NCBI GenBank assembly: GCA_035294325.1
Contig: DATGLE010000150.1
Span: 1-29,723 of the forward strand
Origin: DATGLE01 sp035294325
Lineage (GTDB): Bacteria > Chloroflexota > Ktedonobacteria > Ktedonobacterales > Ktedonobacteraceae
Direction: 5' to 3'
DNA length: 29,723 bases
In this document: positions 6,833 through 14,875 of the stretch, piece after piece
Position numbering within the stretch: position 1 is the first letter of the stretch
Layout of the letters: every line of letters begins with the position of its first letter
Position numbers and translations under genes: made by a program
Notes under the pieces: model-generated
The model's database searches: none
The model's input: only the letters and a program-made list of their open reading frames with translations
Told to the model about the DNA's origin: nothing

Positions 6833-7939
6833 CTATTCGAACTCGATCACGCCGCGAATGTTCTTGCCCGCGACCATATCATCGTAGGCTTCGTTCACCT
6901 GGTCGAGCGTGTACGTCCGCGTCACCAGCTCGTCCAGCTTCAGCTTGCCCGCATGATACATCGCCAGTAGCTCGGGGATGTCGTTTCTTGGCTGCGAATC
7001 GCCGTAGAGCGTTCCCATGATCGTCTTCTGGTAGAGCACCATCTCGAACGGAGGGATGGGAATGGATTCGGCGGCAGCATCCGTCAGCCCGACCACGACG
7101 AGCGTGCCATTCTTGCCAACGCAGGCATAAGCCTGGCCGATGGTGGCCGGCGTGGCGATGGCCTCGAACGCGTAGTCGGCCCCCTGTCCCCATGTAAGCT
7201 CCTGCACCTTTTTCACCACATCCTCCCTGGTGGAGTTGATCGTATGCGTCGCGCCGAACTCCTTCGCTTTCTCCAGCTTGAAGTCGTGAATGTCCACCGC
7301 GATAATCATGCGCGCTCCGGCCAGCGCGGCCCCCTGCACAATATTGCTGCCGATGCCGCCGCAGCCGATAACGACCACCATACTGCCCGGCACGACCTTC
7401 GCGCGATGAATGACCGCACCTACACCCGTCGGCACACCGCAGCCCACCAGCACCGCGCGGTTCAACGGGTAGTAGTCAGGGATGGGTACCACCGATATAT
7501 CAGGAACAACCGTGCGCTCGCTGAAAGTCGAGATGACGCACATCTGACCGATATCCCCCTTCTCGCCATGCATGCGGAAGGTGCCGTCAAGCTGCGGCCC
7601 CATCGCGATAGCGGCACCCATATTGCAGAGGTTTGAGTGTCCCGATGTGCAATAGCGGCATTTACCGCACGCAGGGATAAAGCTGAGCACAACGTGATCG
7701 CCCGGCTTGCAGGTGGTGACGTTGGGGCCGACGGCCTCGACGATCCCCGCGCCCTCGTGCCCAAGCGCCAGCGGGAGATAGGTAGGCATTTCGCCGACGA
7801 TAACGTGATAGTCGGAATGGCAGATGCCAGCCGCGACCATACGCACCAGCACTTCGTGCTCCTTCGGCGGATCAAGCTCGATCTCTTCGACGCGGATACG
7901 CTCACCGGGCGCGTAAATAACTGCTGTTCGTGTCCTCAT
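6833..7939 (-). CDS. NDMA-type zinc-dependent alcohol dehydrogenase (mycofactocin-associated family)
   Basis: The 368-aa protein is a medium-chain zinc alcohol dehydrogenase. Catalytic zinc ligands are C40, H61/E62 and C167; structural zinc ligands are C91, C94, C97 and C105. The Rossmann motif is GCGGIG (192-197), with D216 favouring NAD. The stretches EEIELDPPKE, GDHVVLSFIPACGKCRYC and GQMC...TFSE fit the family I know as NDMA-dependent alcohol dehydrogenases (Rxyl_3153 type). These hold NAD tightly and need an external electron acceptor, taken to be mycofactocin. That fits the mftA gene at 11.3-11.5 kb. I start at 7939 because GGAGGAAAG lies just upstream. It sits between two chelatase-type ATPase genes on the same strand. 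The alcohol substrate is unknown. Confidence 0.85.
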   Translation of the reverse strand: MRTRTAVIYAPGERIRVEEIELDPPKEHEVLVRMVAAGICHSDYHVIVGEMPTYLPLALGHEGAGIVEAVGPNVTTCKPGDHVVLSFIPACGKCRYCTSGHSNLCNMGAAIAMGPQLDGTFRMHGEKGDIGQMCVISTFSERTVVPDISVVPIPDYYPLNRAVLVGCGVPTGVGAVIHRAKVVPGSMVVVIGCGGIGSNIVQGAALAGARMIIAVDIHDFKLEKAKEFGATHTINSTREDVVKKVQELTWGQGADYAFEAIATPATIGQAYACVGKNGTLVVVGLTDAAAESIPIPPFEMVLYQKTIMGTLYGDSQPRNDIPELLAMYHAGKLKLDELVTRTYTLDQVNEAYDDMVAGKNIRGVIEFE

Positions 7940-8010
7940 TGACTTTCCTCCTGAAATGAAGCGTAGTATGCACACGTAACGAAACAAAGGATGCGTTGCC
8001 AGACACGGTT

Positions 8011-10017
8011 TCAGAACGACGCTGTATGGGAATACTGCGCTGCGGAAAGGTCTCCCCTGCGTAACAGGGCGGCCTCAGACGGCAAACAATACTGGAAATA
8101 GTCGGCATCGAGCGCCCGGGCCAGTTCGGGACCCGGACTCGCTACCTTCTCCCCGGCATCATTCACTATCACCGCGTTCGGGTTGGTATCAATCATAATG
8201 GTCGGGATCTGGCGCCTGGCGATCTCCTGTGCAATGTTGAGAGCATCGCGGCGCGGCGTATCGCGCCGCATATTGCCGGAAAGATCGATATTCGCCAGCC
8301 CATCGGTCAGCACAACCAGGATGGGCCGCGTGCCCGGATCGCGCAGTCGCTCGCTCTCGGCGAGGCGCAGTCCCTCCAGCAAACCGGTTGCCAGGGGGGT
8401 ACAGCCACCGACGTAGAGATCATCGACGCAGCGGCGCGCCCGCGCGAAGTTTCGCGTCGGTGGCAAAACCACGCGCCCCTGCGCGAAGCGGAAGACGAGC
8501 ATAGCGACGCGATCCCGCTTCTCATACGCATTTTGCAGCAAGGCCAGCAAAACGCTCCTGGTTCTGGGCATCAATTGCCGCGCCATCACGGAATCGCTGC
8601 CGTCGATGACCAGGATGAGCAGCGAACGCGTCTTACGCTCGCGCACCTTCTGGCGCAGGTCAGACACACGCAGTTCAAGCCTGCCGCCGCGCCGTCCGCG
8701 CCCGCGCTGATAGGGTGCGGCGGCACGCAAGGTCGCGGCGAGCGCCAGGTCGGTCACGGGCCTGGCCTGGCGGCTGCGCGTAAAGCGGCCGCTGTGCCTG
8801 CTGGTCGGCGAGACGAAGCGCCGCCCGGCTTCCTGTCGCATCAGGCGATCACGCGGAATCGTGAGCATACGCAGCGCCTGCGCGATGTCCTCGTCTCCCC
8901 GCAGGTGACGCGTCAGCCCGGCGGGGCCTTCGCGCTCCTTGCCGCGCTCTTCCATATCCGCATCGTCGATAATCGCTATCTCCTGCGGCCTCGTATCCGC
9001 GACGGGCACAGAAAGCTGGTCGAGCGCGCGCGCAATCTGCTGGCCGACTGCCCTCCCGGTACGCGCCCGGTGAGGCAGAGCCAGCGCGACGGCCTGCTCG
9101 ATATCCTCGCGCTGTACCTCGTCACGGCCCGCCCAGGCTGCCAGCGCGCGAGCCGTGCGCGTAACGACGATATCGCCACGATGCCCTTCGGCGTGCAGTT
9201 CGCGATCAACCAGGAACGCCACGACCTGCCGGAAGCAGGGCGCCATGCGTACCTCCAATAGCGATTGCCTGGCCCTCTGGATACGCTCGCCCAGCGCTCG
9301 CTCGGCCTGCGCCCAGGCCGCGACAAACTTGCCGGGAGCGGCATCGTAGGCCAGACGCCGCTCCACCACCAGCGCACGCGCCGCCGGATCGCGCAGATCC
9401 TCGCTCTCGACGTAGAGTCCAATGCGATCAAGCAGTTGCGGGCGCAGCGCTCCCTCCTCTGGATTCATCGTCCCGATGAGCACAAAGCGCGCCGGGTGGC
9501 TCAGGGAGATGCCATCACGCTCAACGCGGTTGACGCCAAGCGCGGCGGCATCAAGCAACAGGTCGGCAATATGATCGTTGAGCAGGTTGATCTCATCGAC
9601 GTAGAGCACGCCACGATGGGCCGCCGCGAGCAGGCCGGGGGCGAAGTGACGCGCGCCGCTCTCCAATGCCGTCGCCAGGTCAATGCTGCCCGCGACGCGA
9701 TCTTCGCTGGCATTGAGTGGGAGGGTGACAAGCGGAGCGGGATGCCGGGCAATGGGCAGCGCTTCTTTGCGCTCATAGCGTATCCGGCACGCATCGCACA
9801 TCGAATGCGGCTGCGCCGGATCGCAGAAATAGGGGCAATCGCTTACGCCCGTGATAGCTGGCAGAAGGCGCGTAAGCGCGCGTACAGCAGTCGATTTGCC
9901 CGTGCCCCTGCGCCCACAGATGAGCACGCCACCAATCGAGGGATCGATGGCGTTGAGAATGAGGGCAAGCTGCATCTTCTGCTGTCCGACCATAGCGCTT
10001 AACGGGAACGTCGTCAT
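8011..10017 (-). CDS. ChlD/BchD-type chelatase subunit: AAA+ domain plus VWA domain
   Basis: The 668-aa protein has an N-terminal AAA+ module (about 1-335) closely resembling the ChlI-type gene downstream, an acidic/Arg-rich linker (about 345-445) and a C-terminal von Willebrand A domain (about 465-650). Walker A is GRRGTGKST (35-43) and Walker B VLYVDE (137-142). The VWA MIDAS residues are DGSDS (472-476), T540 in GGCTPLATG and D572 in LTDG. It has the same CPxxC...CxxC insert as ChlI (C61, C65, C74, C77). Unlike many D subunits, its Walker motifs look intact, so it may hydrolyse ATP. The start at 10017 has GCAGGA upstream. No BchH/CobN is nearby; the pair could serve a cobalt or magnesium chelatase or a MoxR-like assembly role. 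Confidence 0.88.
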   Translation of the reverse strand: MTTFPLSAMVGQQKMQLALILNAIDPSIGGVLICGRRGTGKSTAVRALTRLLPAITGVSDCPYFCDPAQPHSMCDACRIRYERKEALPIARHPAPLVTLPLNASEDRVAGSIDLATALESGARHFAPGLLAAAHRGVLYVDEINLLNDHIADLLLDAAALGVNRVERDGISLSHPARFVLIGTMNPEEGALRPQLLDRIGLYVESEDLRDPAARALVVERRLAYDAAPGKFVAAWAQAERALGERIQRARQSLLEVRMAPCFRQVVAFLVDRELHAEGHRGDIVVTRTARALAAWAGRDEVQREDIEQAVALALPHRARTGRAVGQQIARALDQLSVPVADTRPQEIAIIDDADMEERGKEREGPAGLTRHLRGDEDIAQALRMLTIPRDRLMRQEAGRRFVSPTSRHSGRFTRSRQARPVTDLALAATLRAAAPYQRGRGRRGGRLELRVSDLRQKVRERKTRSLLILVIDGSDSVMARQLMPRTRSVLLALLQNAYEKRDRVAMLVFRFAQGRVVLPPTRNFARARRCVDDLYVGGCTPLATGLLEGLRLAESERLRDPGTRPILVVLTDGLANIDLSGNMRRDTPRRDALNIAQEIARRQIPTIMIDTNPNAVIVNDAGEKVASPGPELARALDADYFQYCLPSEAALLRRGDLSAAQYSHTASF

Positions 10018-10271
10018 TACGTCCTGCTTTCGTCGCCGGCTGCGCCCCACAACGGGGGCTTCTCTCTGCTGCCAATGGTGCTACAGCACATATGCTATCA
10101 CATGGGAATGAAAAAGTGCTAGCTGACACGTCCATATGCCAGATTGCTCTGGTTGCCCCCGATTTTGCATCATCTCCTGTTGACTTCTCACCATGTAGAA
10201 AATAGACAAGCCTACTTTACATAATCATAGACTTTTCCTGTGTATTCCGTGCTATAGTTGTAAAATTTGAA

Positions 10272-10301
10272 TTGACCTGCTACGATGCGCCTATCTATAG
10301 A
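10272..10301 (+). promoter_or_regulatory. Possible sigma-70 promoter with no downstream gene
   Basis: TTGACC (10272-10277) and TATAGA (10296-10301) are 18 bases apart in an AT-rich stretch. Transcription to the right would pass the GGAGG/ATG mini-ORF at 10333 and then run against the SDR gene. It is a candidate only. Confidence 0.4.
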
Positions 10302-10332
10302 TCAACGTAGTATGGTATAATTGGAGGAAGTG

Positions 10333-10356
10333 ATGCGTCTGAAATCAGGTAACTGA
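10333..10356 (+). CDS. Possible 7-codon leader ORF with strong ribosome site
   Basis: The mini-ORF reads MRLKSGN then stop. It is preceded by TATAATTGGAGGAA (10316-10329), giving a GGAGG ribosome site 5 bases before the ATG. The same 14 bases recur upstream of the HicB-like gene at 27654. No gene follows on this strand, so this may be the leader left by a lost gene rather than a working peptide. Confidence 0.3.
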   Translation: MRLKSGN

Positions 10357-10481
10357 AAGCAACCCTATCCAGAGCGGGTTTCTATTCTAGATCGGCTAAG
10401 GGAAGTCATACCACAGCCGGGGAACCGGTCCCGCCCCCGAGATTTCTGGCAGCAGTCTAAAGGAGCAGGCTAAAAATCGGC
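10357..10481. other. Gene-free spacer with short hairpins
   Basis: This part holds AACCC...GGGTT and GGCT...AGCC hairpin-forming pairs and a GC-rich GGGGAACCGGTCCC stretch. I compared it by eye with cobalamin, SAM, c-di-GMP and ydaO riboswitch consensus elements and found no convincing match. No gene is seen. Confidence 0.4.
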
Positions 10482-11324
10482 TTATCGTGTGAGATAGCCA
10501 GCATCTACAGGAAGCGCCGCGCCGGTAATGTGCCGCGCCTCATGCGAGGCCAGCCACAATACGGCGGCGCTGATATCCTCCGGCGGTAGGAGATCGCGGT
10601 CAGGAAAGAGGTTGAGCTGGTTCATCAGGGACAGCATGTGTTCGTAGGTCGCCTGGGGACCGGGGCCGCCGGCAAACACGTCGTAGATGGCCTGGTTGCG
10701 ACACATAGCAGTATCGACGCTGGTAGGGCAGATAGCGTTGACATTGATATTATAGGGGGCCAGCTCGATAGCCAGCGTTTTGACCAGGCCGAGCACGCCA
10801 TGCTTGGCGGCAACGTAATGCGCCAGGTTAGCCATGCCGCGCTGAGCCGCCGTCGAGGCGATACAGATAATCTTGCCGCTGCGCCGGGGCAGCATCTGCG
10901 GAATACACACCTTGCAGGTAATCCAGACGCCCTTGAGGCAGACGGCAACGGTCTCGTCCCACTGCTCTTCGCTCATTTCCCAACTGGAGGCAAACGAGTA
11001 GAGGCCGGCATTGGCTACGACGATATCGATTGCTCCGAACGCGCTTTGTGCATGCTCCGCCAACGCCTGCATTCCGGCAAGATCGGTCACATCGACCTGC
11101 TCGGCGATAACAGGGCGCCCCATATCCTCAATCTCACGCGCCACCGCCGCCAGTTCTTCGGGCCGTGCCAGCGGATAGGGCACGCTGCGATACTGGTGAC
11201 AGGCATCGCAGAGCACCAGTTGAGCACCCTCACGGGCGAAGGCAAGAGCATGCGCCCGGCCCTGGCCGCGCGCCGCTCCGGTGATAAAGACTATACGATC
11301 CTGAAAGCGAGCTTCAGTAGACAC
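10482..11324 (-). CDS. Mycofactocin-coupled short-chain dehydrogenase (SDR)
   Basis: The 280-aa protein is a classical SDR: cofactor loop TGAARGQGRAHA (15-26), NAG (105-107), catalytic S157, Y170 and K174 in YVAAK. The GAARGQGR.HA signature, the acidic end of strand 2 (D40) and the inserted segment after it are features of the mycofactocin-coupled SDR subfamily. These carry tightly bound NAD(H) and pass electrons to mycofactocin. The start is a GTG lying inside the last codons of mftA, out of frame, giving an 11-nt overlap, so the two are probably translationally coupled. No other start precedes the Rossmann motif and no ribosome site is visible. Substrate is probably a secondary or primary alcohol, unidentified. 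Confidence 0.88.
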   Translation of the reverse strand: MSTEARFQDRIVFITGAARGQGRAHALAFAREGAQLVLCDACHQYRSVPYPLARPEELAAVAREIEDMGRPVIAEQVDVTDLAGMQALAEHAQSAFGAIDIVVANAGLYSFASSWEMSEEQWDETVAVCLKGVWITCKVCIPQMLPRRSGKIICIASTAAQRGMANLAHYVAAKHGVLGLVKTLAIELAPYNINVNAICPTSVDTAMCRNQAIYDVFAGGPGPQATYEHMLSLMNQLNLFPDRDLLPPEDISAAVLWLASHEARHITGAALPVDAGYLTR

Positions 11325-11487
11325 CGCAGATGCCGTCGATGGTAAAATCCTCGATAATCAGTTCCTCCTCAAAATCCTCCTCGTCCATCTCCTCCACTTC
11401 GTCGAGGGCCAGCATCTCCCCTTCTTCGTTCACGCTAGCCTGCTCATCGCTGGAAACTTCGTTGATCGGATGCTTCGTTTCTGGCAT
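11314..11487 (-). CDS. mftA: Mycofactocin precursor peptide MftA
   Basis: The 57-aa protein has a very acidic leader (residues about 13-46, mostly E and D) and ends in IDGICGVY. MftA peptides end in a conserved IDGMCGVY; here only Met is replaced, by Ile. In known systems the radical SAM enzyme MftC, helped by MftB, modifies the terminal Val-Tyr. MftE then releases it, and it becomes the redox cofactor mycofactocin after glycosylation by MftF. The start is set by AGGGAGAG a few bases before the ATG at 11487; an in-frame ATG at 11502 lacks this. The stop (11314-11316) lies inside the SDR gene, which starts at 11324. None of mftB-F is in the window, so maturation must be encoded elsewhere in the genome. 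Confidence 0.9.
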   Translation of the reverse strand: MPETKHPINEVSSDEQASVNEEGEMLALDEVEEMDEEDFEEELIIEDFTIDGICGVY

Positions 11488-11645
11488 CGCTCTCTCCCTC
11501 ATGTTAGCAATAGGTTAGCCTGCGTATTGTAAGCATACCATAACGCATATGAGAATGGTAAGTGCCTCTCCCGGTTGTGTATTCGGTCTGCCTCTTTAAA
11601 CCGTGTTACCTTTACAAAGATGCATGCATAGAACCGGGGGACCTC

Positions 11646-12905
11646 ATGCAAGAATTAGAAAGCCACAGCATCGGACACTATCGCATTGAACGCCGCCTCG
11701 CGCGGGGCGGTATGTCCGCGATCTATCTCGCACAGGATACGCAGAGCGAACGCATGGTCGCCATCAAGCTCGTACACTGCGGCGATGAATACTATGAGCG
11801 CTTTCGTCACGAAGTCAGCGTCACCTCGGCGCTGGTCCACGACCATATTTTGCCCGTCCTGGACTTCGGTGAGGACAACTCCTGGTATTATATGGTCACG
11901 CCATACATGCCCTGTGGCACGCTGCACCAGCGCTTGCAGCAGAGGCCGCTGAGCCTCCAGGAGACCGGCACGGTCCTGGCCCAGCTTGCCGGCGCGATAC
12001 AGTACGCTCACGACTGCGGCATACTGCATCGCGACATCAAACCATCGAACGTGCTGCTGGGTGACGAAGAGGGGCGTTACGTCTACCTCGCCGATTTTGG
12101 CCTGGGCAAGCGCATGGATGATGGGGAGAGCCTTACGCTGTCGGGCTACCTGATCGGCACGCCCGAATATATGGCCCCTGAACTGGCCGAGCAGCCGGCA
12201 ACGGCCAGCAGCGATATTTACGCTCTCGGCATTCTTACCTACCAGATGCTCACAGGTTGCGTGCCTTTTCATGGCAGCACACCCATCGGGACCTATTTGA
12301 AGCATATCCGCGAGCAGCCGGCGCCTCCATCCCGGCTAAATTCCGCTATTTCCCCTTCCATCGACCAGGTTATCCTGAAAGCGCTCGATAAGAGGACCGA
12401 GAACCGCTTTCAATCGGCGCAAGAGTTTGCGCAGGCGTACCGCCAGGCACTTGAGCCGGAGAATAGCCGCGTGGTAGTCCTGAGGCAGACGGCTCCGCTT
12501 CTCGGCGCCGTCTCGGTAAAGATCAGACGCGAGAGCAGGCGTGTCAGGGGCACGCTGCTGGCAGGATTGGCGACAGCCACGCTCATTGGCGTGCTGCTGC
12601 TCGGCCTCGGCTGGAGCTACACCGGGCAGCGAGCAACGGAGCCTGTCACCCTGCTGGGTATTGGTACGCAACTCCAGCTTGCTCATCTACCATCTATGCC
12701 GCCGGGGCTGCTGGCCGCCCTCAGCGTCCATAGCCAGCCCCATACTCCCGTCACCAACAGGAAACAGTCGCCCCGACCAACTGCTACCACAACGCCAGGT
12801 GCTACGCGCAGTAGTAATCAGAATAGCAGCAATAGCATCACTCAAGGGAGCGGGCAGCATCCGCGAAACAGTCACCATAAGAAAAGAAGAAAGCACGACG
12901 ACTAA
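11646..12905 (+). CDS. Membrane-anchored Hanks-type Ser/Thr protein kinase
   Basis: The 419-aa protein has a complete N-terminal kinase domain (about 12-270): glycine loop LARGGMSAIYLA, VAIK with K41, HRDIKPSN with catalytic D130, DFG at 150-152 and GTPEYMAPE (171-179). A single membrane helix (about 302-325) follows, then an extracellular tail of about 95 residues rich in Thr, Ser, Asn and Pro and ending in a Lys/Arg/His cluster. There are no PASTA repeats or other sensor fold. I start at 11646, where GGGGGACC lies upstream; the longer frame to 11562 lacks support. It is divergent from mftA and followed after 129 bp by murJ. In actinobacteria, kinases regulate MurJ-linked peptidoglycan synthesis, so a cell-wall role is plausible but inferred. 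Confidence 0.92.
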   Translation: MQELESHSIGHYRIERRLARGGMSAIYLAQDTQSERMVAIKLVHCGDEYYERFRHEVSVTSALVHDHILPVLDFGEDNSWYYMVTPYMPCGTLHQRLQQRPLSLQETGTVLAQLAGAIQYAHDCGILHRDIKPSNVLLGDEEGRYVYLADFGLGKRMDDGESLTLSGYLIGTPEYMAPELAEQPATASSDIYALGILTYQMLTGCVPFHGSTPIGTYLKHIREQPAPPSRLNSAISPSIDQVILKALDKRTENRFQSAQEFAQAYRQALEPENSRVVVLRQTAPLLGAVSVKIRRESRRVRGTLLAGLATATLIGVLLLGLGWSYTGQRATEPVTLLGIGTQLQLAHLPSMPPGLLAALSVHSQPHTPVTNRKQSPRPTATTTPGATRSSNQNSSNSITQGSGQHPRNSHHKKRRKHDD

Positions 12906-12998
12906 GATAATGTCGCCTGTGAAGCCTGCTATGTTCAGCGCTCCCTGACGCCATACAGTACTTTTTGAACGGCGGGCTAGCCAATGCGAGAAAGTAAC

Positions 12999-13007
12999 TG
13001 CTATAAT
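12999..13007 (+). promoter_or_regulatory. Extended -10 promoter for murJ
   Basis: TGCTATAAT is a perfect extended -10 (TGn plus TATAAT), 27 bases before the murJ start codon. No clear -35 is seen at the usual distance, as is common for extended -10 promoters. Confidence 0.6.
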
Positions 13008-13034
13008 AGCCTGCGTTGAAACTCTTCTACACCC

Positions 13035-14609
13035 ATGACGAGAGGAGCGACGCATATTTCGGACAACGCCCGCAACTCGGCCCTCGCTACTGCTGCCGAA
13101 CCGCAATCAGTAGCGACAAAGAAGGCTTCTCGGCGCCGCCTGGTATGGGGGGGGAGGACGTTCCGCCTTAACTTCGGCAATTTCCGTCCCGATAAAAGTC
13201 TCTCTCTACGCCGTTTCAGCATCGTAGAGGCAGCGCTGCTGCTCATCGTGGGACTGATGGCTTCGCGCGGCCTCGGTGTGGTGCGCCAGACCATCTTTAA
13301 CGCGCTTTTCGGCACCGGTGCGGCGGCGAACGCTTTCTATGCCTCCTCTCGCCTGCCCGATACATTATTTAATCTTATCGCCGGTGGCGCGCTCACGCAC
13401 GCATTTATTCCGGTCTTTCTCGCCTATGAAAAGGATAAGGGGCGCGAGGAAACCTGGAAACTGGTAAGCCTGGTCTTCAACCTGATGTTCGTTGTCCTCA
13501 CGCTCCTGGCGCTCATCGGCGAGTTCATAGCGCCCGCCTTTGTCAATAATCTGCTGGTCCCCGGCTACCCTCCCGCCGAGCGCGCTCTGACTACTAATCT
13601 CACGCGTATCATGCTCTTTCACCCGCTTATCCTGGGGCTTGGCACCATCGTGACGGCGGTTCTCAACAGCAAACGGCAATTCCTGCTGCCTGCCATCTCT
13701 ATTGCTATCTACAACGTCGGCCTGATTGGCGGCCTGCTGGTCTCGCTGGCAGTTCCGGGGGTGGGCATCTATGGCCCGACCTATGGCACGCTGGTGGCGG
13801 CGCTCCTTCAAGTCGGTGTGCAGATACCGGCCCTGCTCAGGCAAGAAGGCATACACTACTCTTTCGTCTGGAACCCGCGCCATTCCGGGCTGGGCGCCGT
13901 GCTGCGCATGCTGATCCCTAACTCCCTGGCTGTGGGTGTAGGCTATGTCGCGCTCATTATCGAGACGGCTTTCGTCTCCTACCTGCCCGATCCATCCAGC
14001 CTCGCCGCGCTGCATAACGCGCAAATGCTGCAAGCCCTGCCGCTCGCCATTATATCGCAGGCCGTAGGACAGGCCCTCTTGCCCCATCTCGCTGTGCAGG
14101 CGGCTGCGGGCCGCTATGTGCGTGTGCGTCAGACCGCCGTGAGGGTCATCACCGTCTGCATCCTGCTCACTATCCCGGCGGTTCTGCTGCTGGATTTCCT
14201 GGGTGCGCCGGTCATTCACCTCATCTTCCAGCATGGCGCGTTCAACAGCCATTCGTCGGCGCTGACCACCCTCGCGCTCTTTGGCTACATCGTTGGTCTG
14301 CCGGGACAGGTCGCTGGCGACCTGCTCACGCGTGCTTTCTACGCACTACAGGATGCCAGAACGCCCCTGCTGACCAACGTCTTCAACGTCCTCACCGCGC
14401 TCGGCCTGATCGCTGTACTCAGTCACGTCCTGCACGATCACTATATCATCCTGTCGCTGCCGCTGGCGCTATCGGGCGGTGCCACGGCTGAGGCGCTGCT
14501 CCTGCTCATCATCCTGTTCTTTCGCCTGCGCAAGCGTGTCAAAACTGATGCCGGCATGCAGCGCCTCTTACGTCGTCGCGAACTCGCGAAAAACGCAACT
14601 GCGCGATAA
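13035..14609 (+). CDS. murJ: MurJ/MviN-family lipid II flippase
   Basis: The 524-aa polytopic protein has about 13-14 hydrophobic segments and the MurJ N-terminal block: SRGLGVVRQ, FGTGAAANAFYASSRLPDTL and GGALTHAFIPVF. Further conserved parts are the LFHPLILG region and FQHGAF followed by the TTLALFGYIVGLPGQ helix. MurJ flips the peptidoglycan precursor lipid II across the membrane. The first roughly 55 residues are polar and basic, an extra cytoplasmic extension. A GAGAGGAG stretch overlaps the start region (ATGACGAGAGGAG), so the exact start is uncertain; the next Met is far inside the protein. It lies directly after the Ser/Thr kinase with its own promoter. Confidence 0.92.
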   Translation: MTRGATHISDNARNSALATAAEPQSVATKKASRRRLVWGGRTFRLNFGNFRPDKSLSLRRFSIVEAALLLIVGLMASRGLGVVRQTIFNALFGTGAAANAFYASSRLPDTLFNLIAGGALTHAFIPVFLAYEKDKGREETWKLVSLVFNLMFVVLTLLALIGEFIAPAFVNNLLVPGYPPAERALTTNLTRIMLFHPLILGLGTIVTAVLNSKRQFLLPAISIAIYNVGLIGGLLVSLAVPGVGIYGPTYGTLVAALLQVGVQIPALLRQEGIHYSFVWNPRHSGLGAVLRMLIPNSLAVGVGYVALIIETAFVSYLPDPSSLAALHNAQMLQALPLAIISQAVGQALLPHLAVQAAAGRYVRVRQTAVRVITVCILLTIPAVLLLDFLGAPVIHLIFQHGAFNSHSSALTTLALFGYIVGLPGQVAGDLLTRAFYALQDARTPLLTNVFNVLTALGLIAVLSHVLHDHYIILSLPLALSGGATAEALLLLIILFFRLRKRVKTDAGMQRLLRRRELAKNATAR

Positions 14610-14627
14610 TGAGTTTTAACCATCAAG

Positions 14628-14820
14628 ATCGGCAATGGGGTAGGGGCGCGGCGCTGGCTGTGTGGTCGGGTGGAGTGGAGGGGGTCAAGCGCAAGCCCGC
14701 TCATCTGTGCTGTCACTGGATGCGAGGGTTGGAATGAAAAGCGGGCTTGCTTCGGCCCCCACCACCCCCTTGCCCCTCCCAGCCGGCGCCGCGCCCCTAC
14801 CACTTTCCAGGATTGCCGAT
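14628..14820. repeat. Long inverted repeat, GTAGGGGCG type, copy 1
   Basis: Nested inverted arms: outer ATCGGCAAT/ATTGCCGAT (14628-14636, 14812-14820), then a 22-bp arm pair with one mismatch (14639-14660 and 14780-14801) starting GGTAGGGGCGCGGCG, then an imperfect inner pair containing AAGCCCGCT/AGCGGGCTTG. About 40 unpaired bases are at the centre. It lies between convergent murJ and the radical SAM gene and may act as a two-way terminator. A relative lies at 29434. Confidence 0.85.
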
Positions 14821-14875
14821 GTTGGTTGTTACCTTTCATAATCGCGCAGCTACGGCCAGAATAGCTTGCTAACGT

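Noticed and set aside
5724..10017. Bacteriochlorophyll synthesis locus
   Set aside because: Only ChlI- and ChlD-type subunits are present, with no BchH or other pigment genes.
10357..10481. Riboswitch near the chelatase and SDR genes (cobalamin or SAM type)
   Set aside because: Conserved core boxes of these classes are not found on either strand.
13365..14252. 295-codon minus-strand frame opposite murJ
   Set aside because: Shadow of murJ, composition rich in Arg, His and Gln, with no motif.
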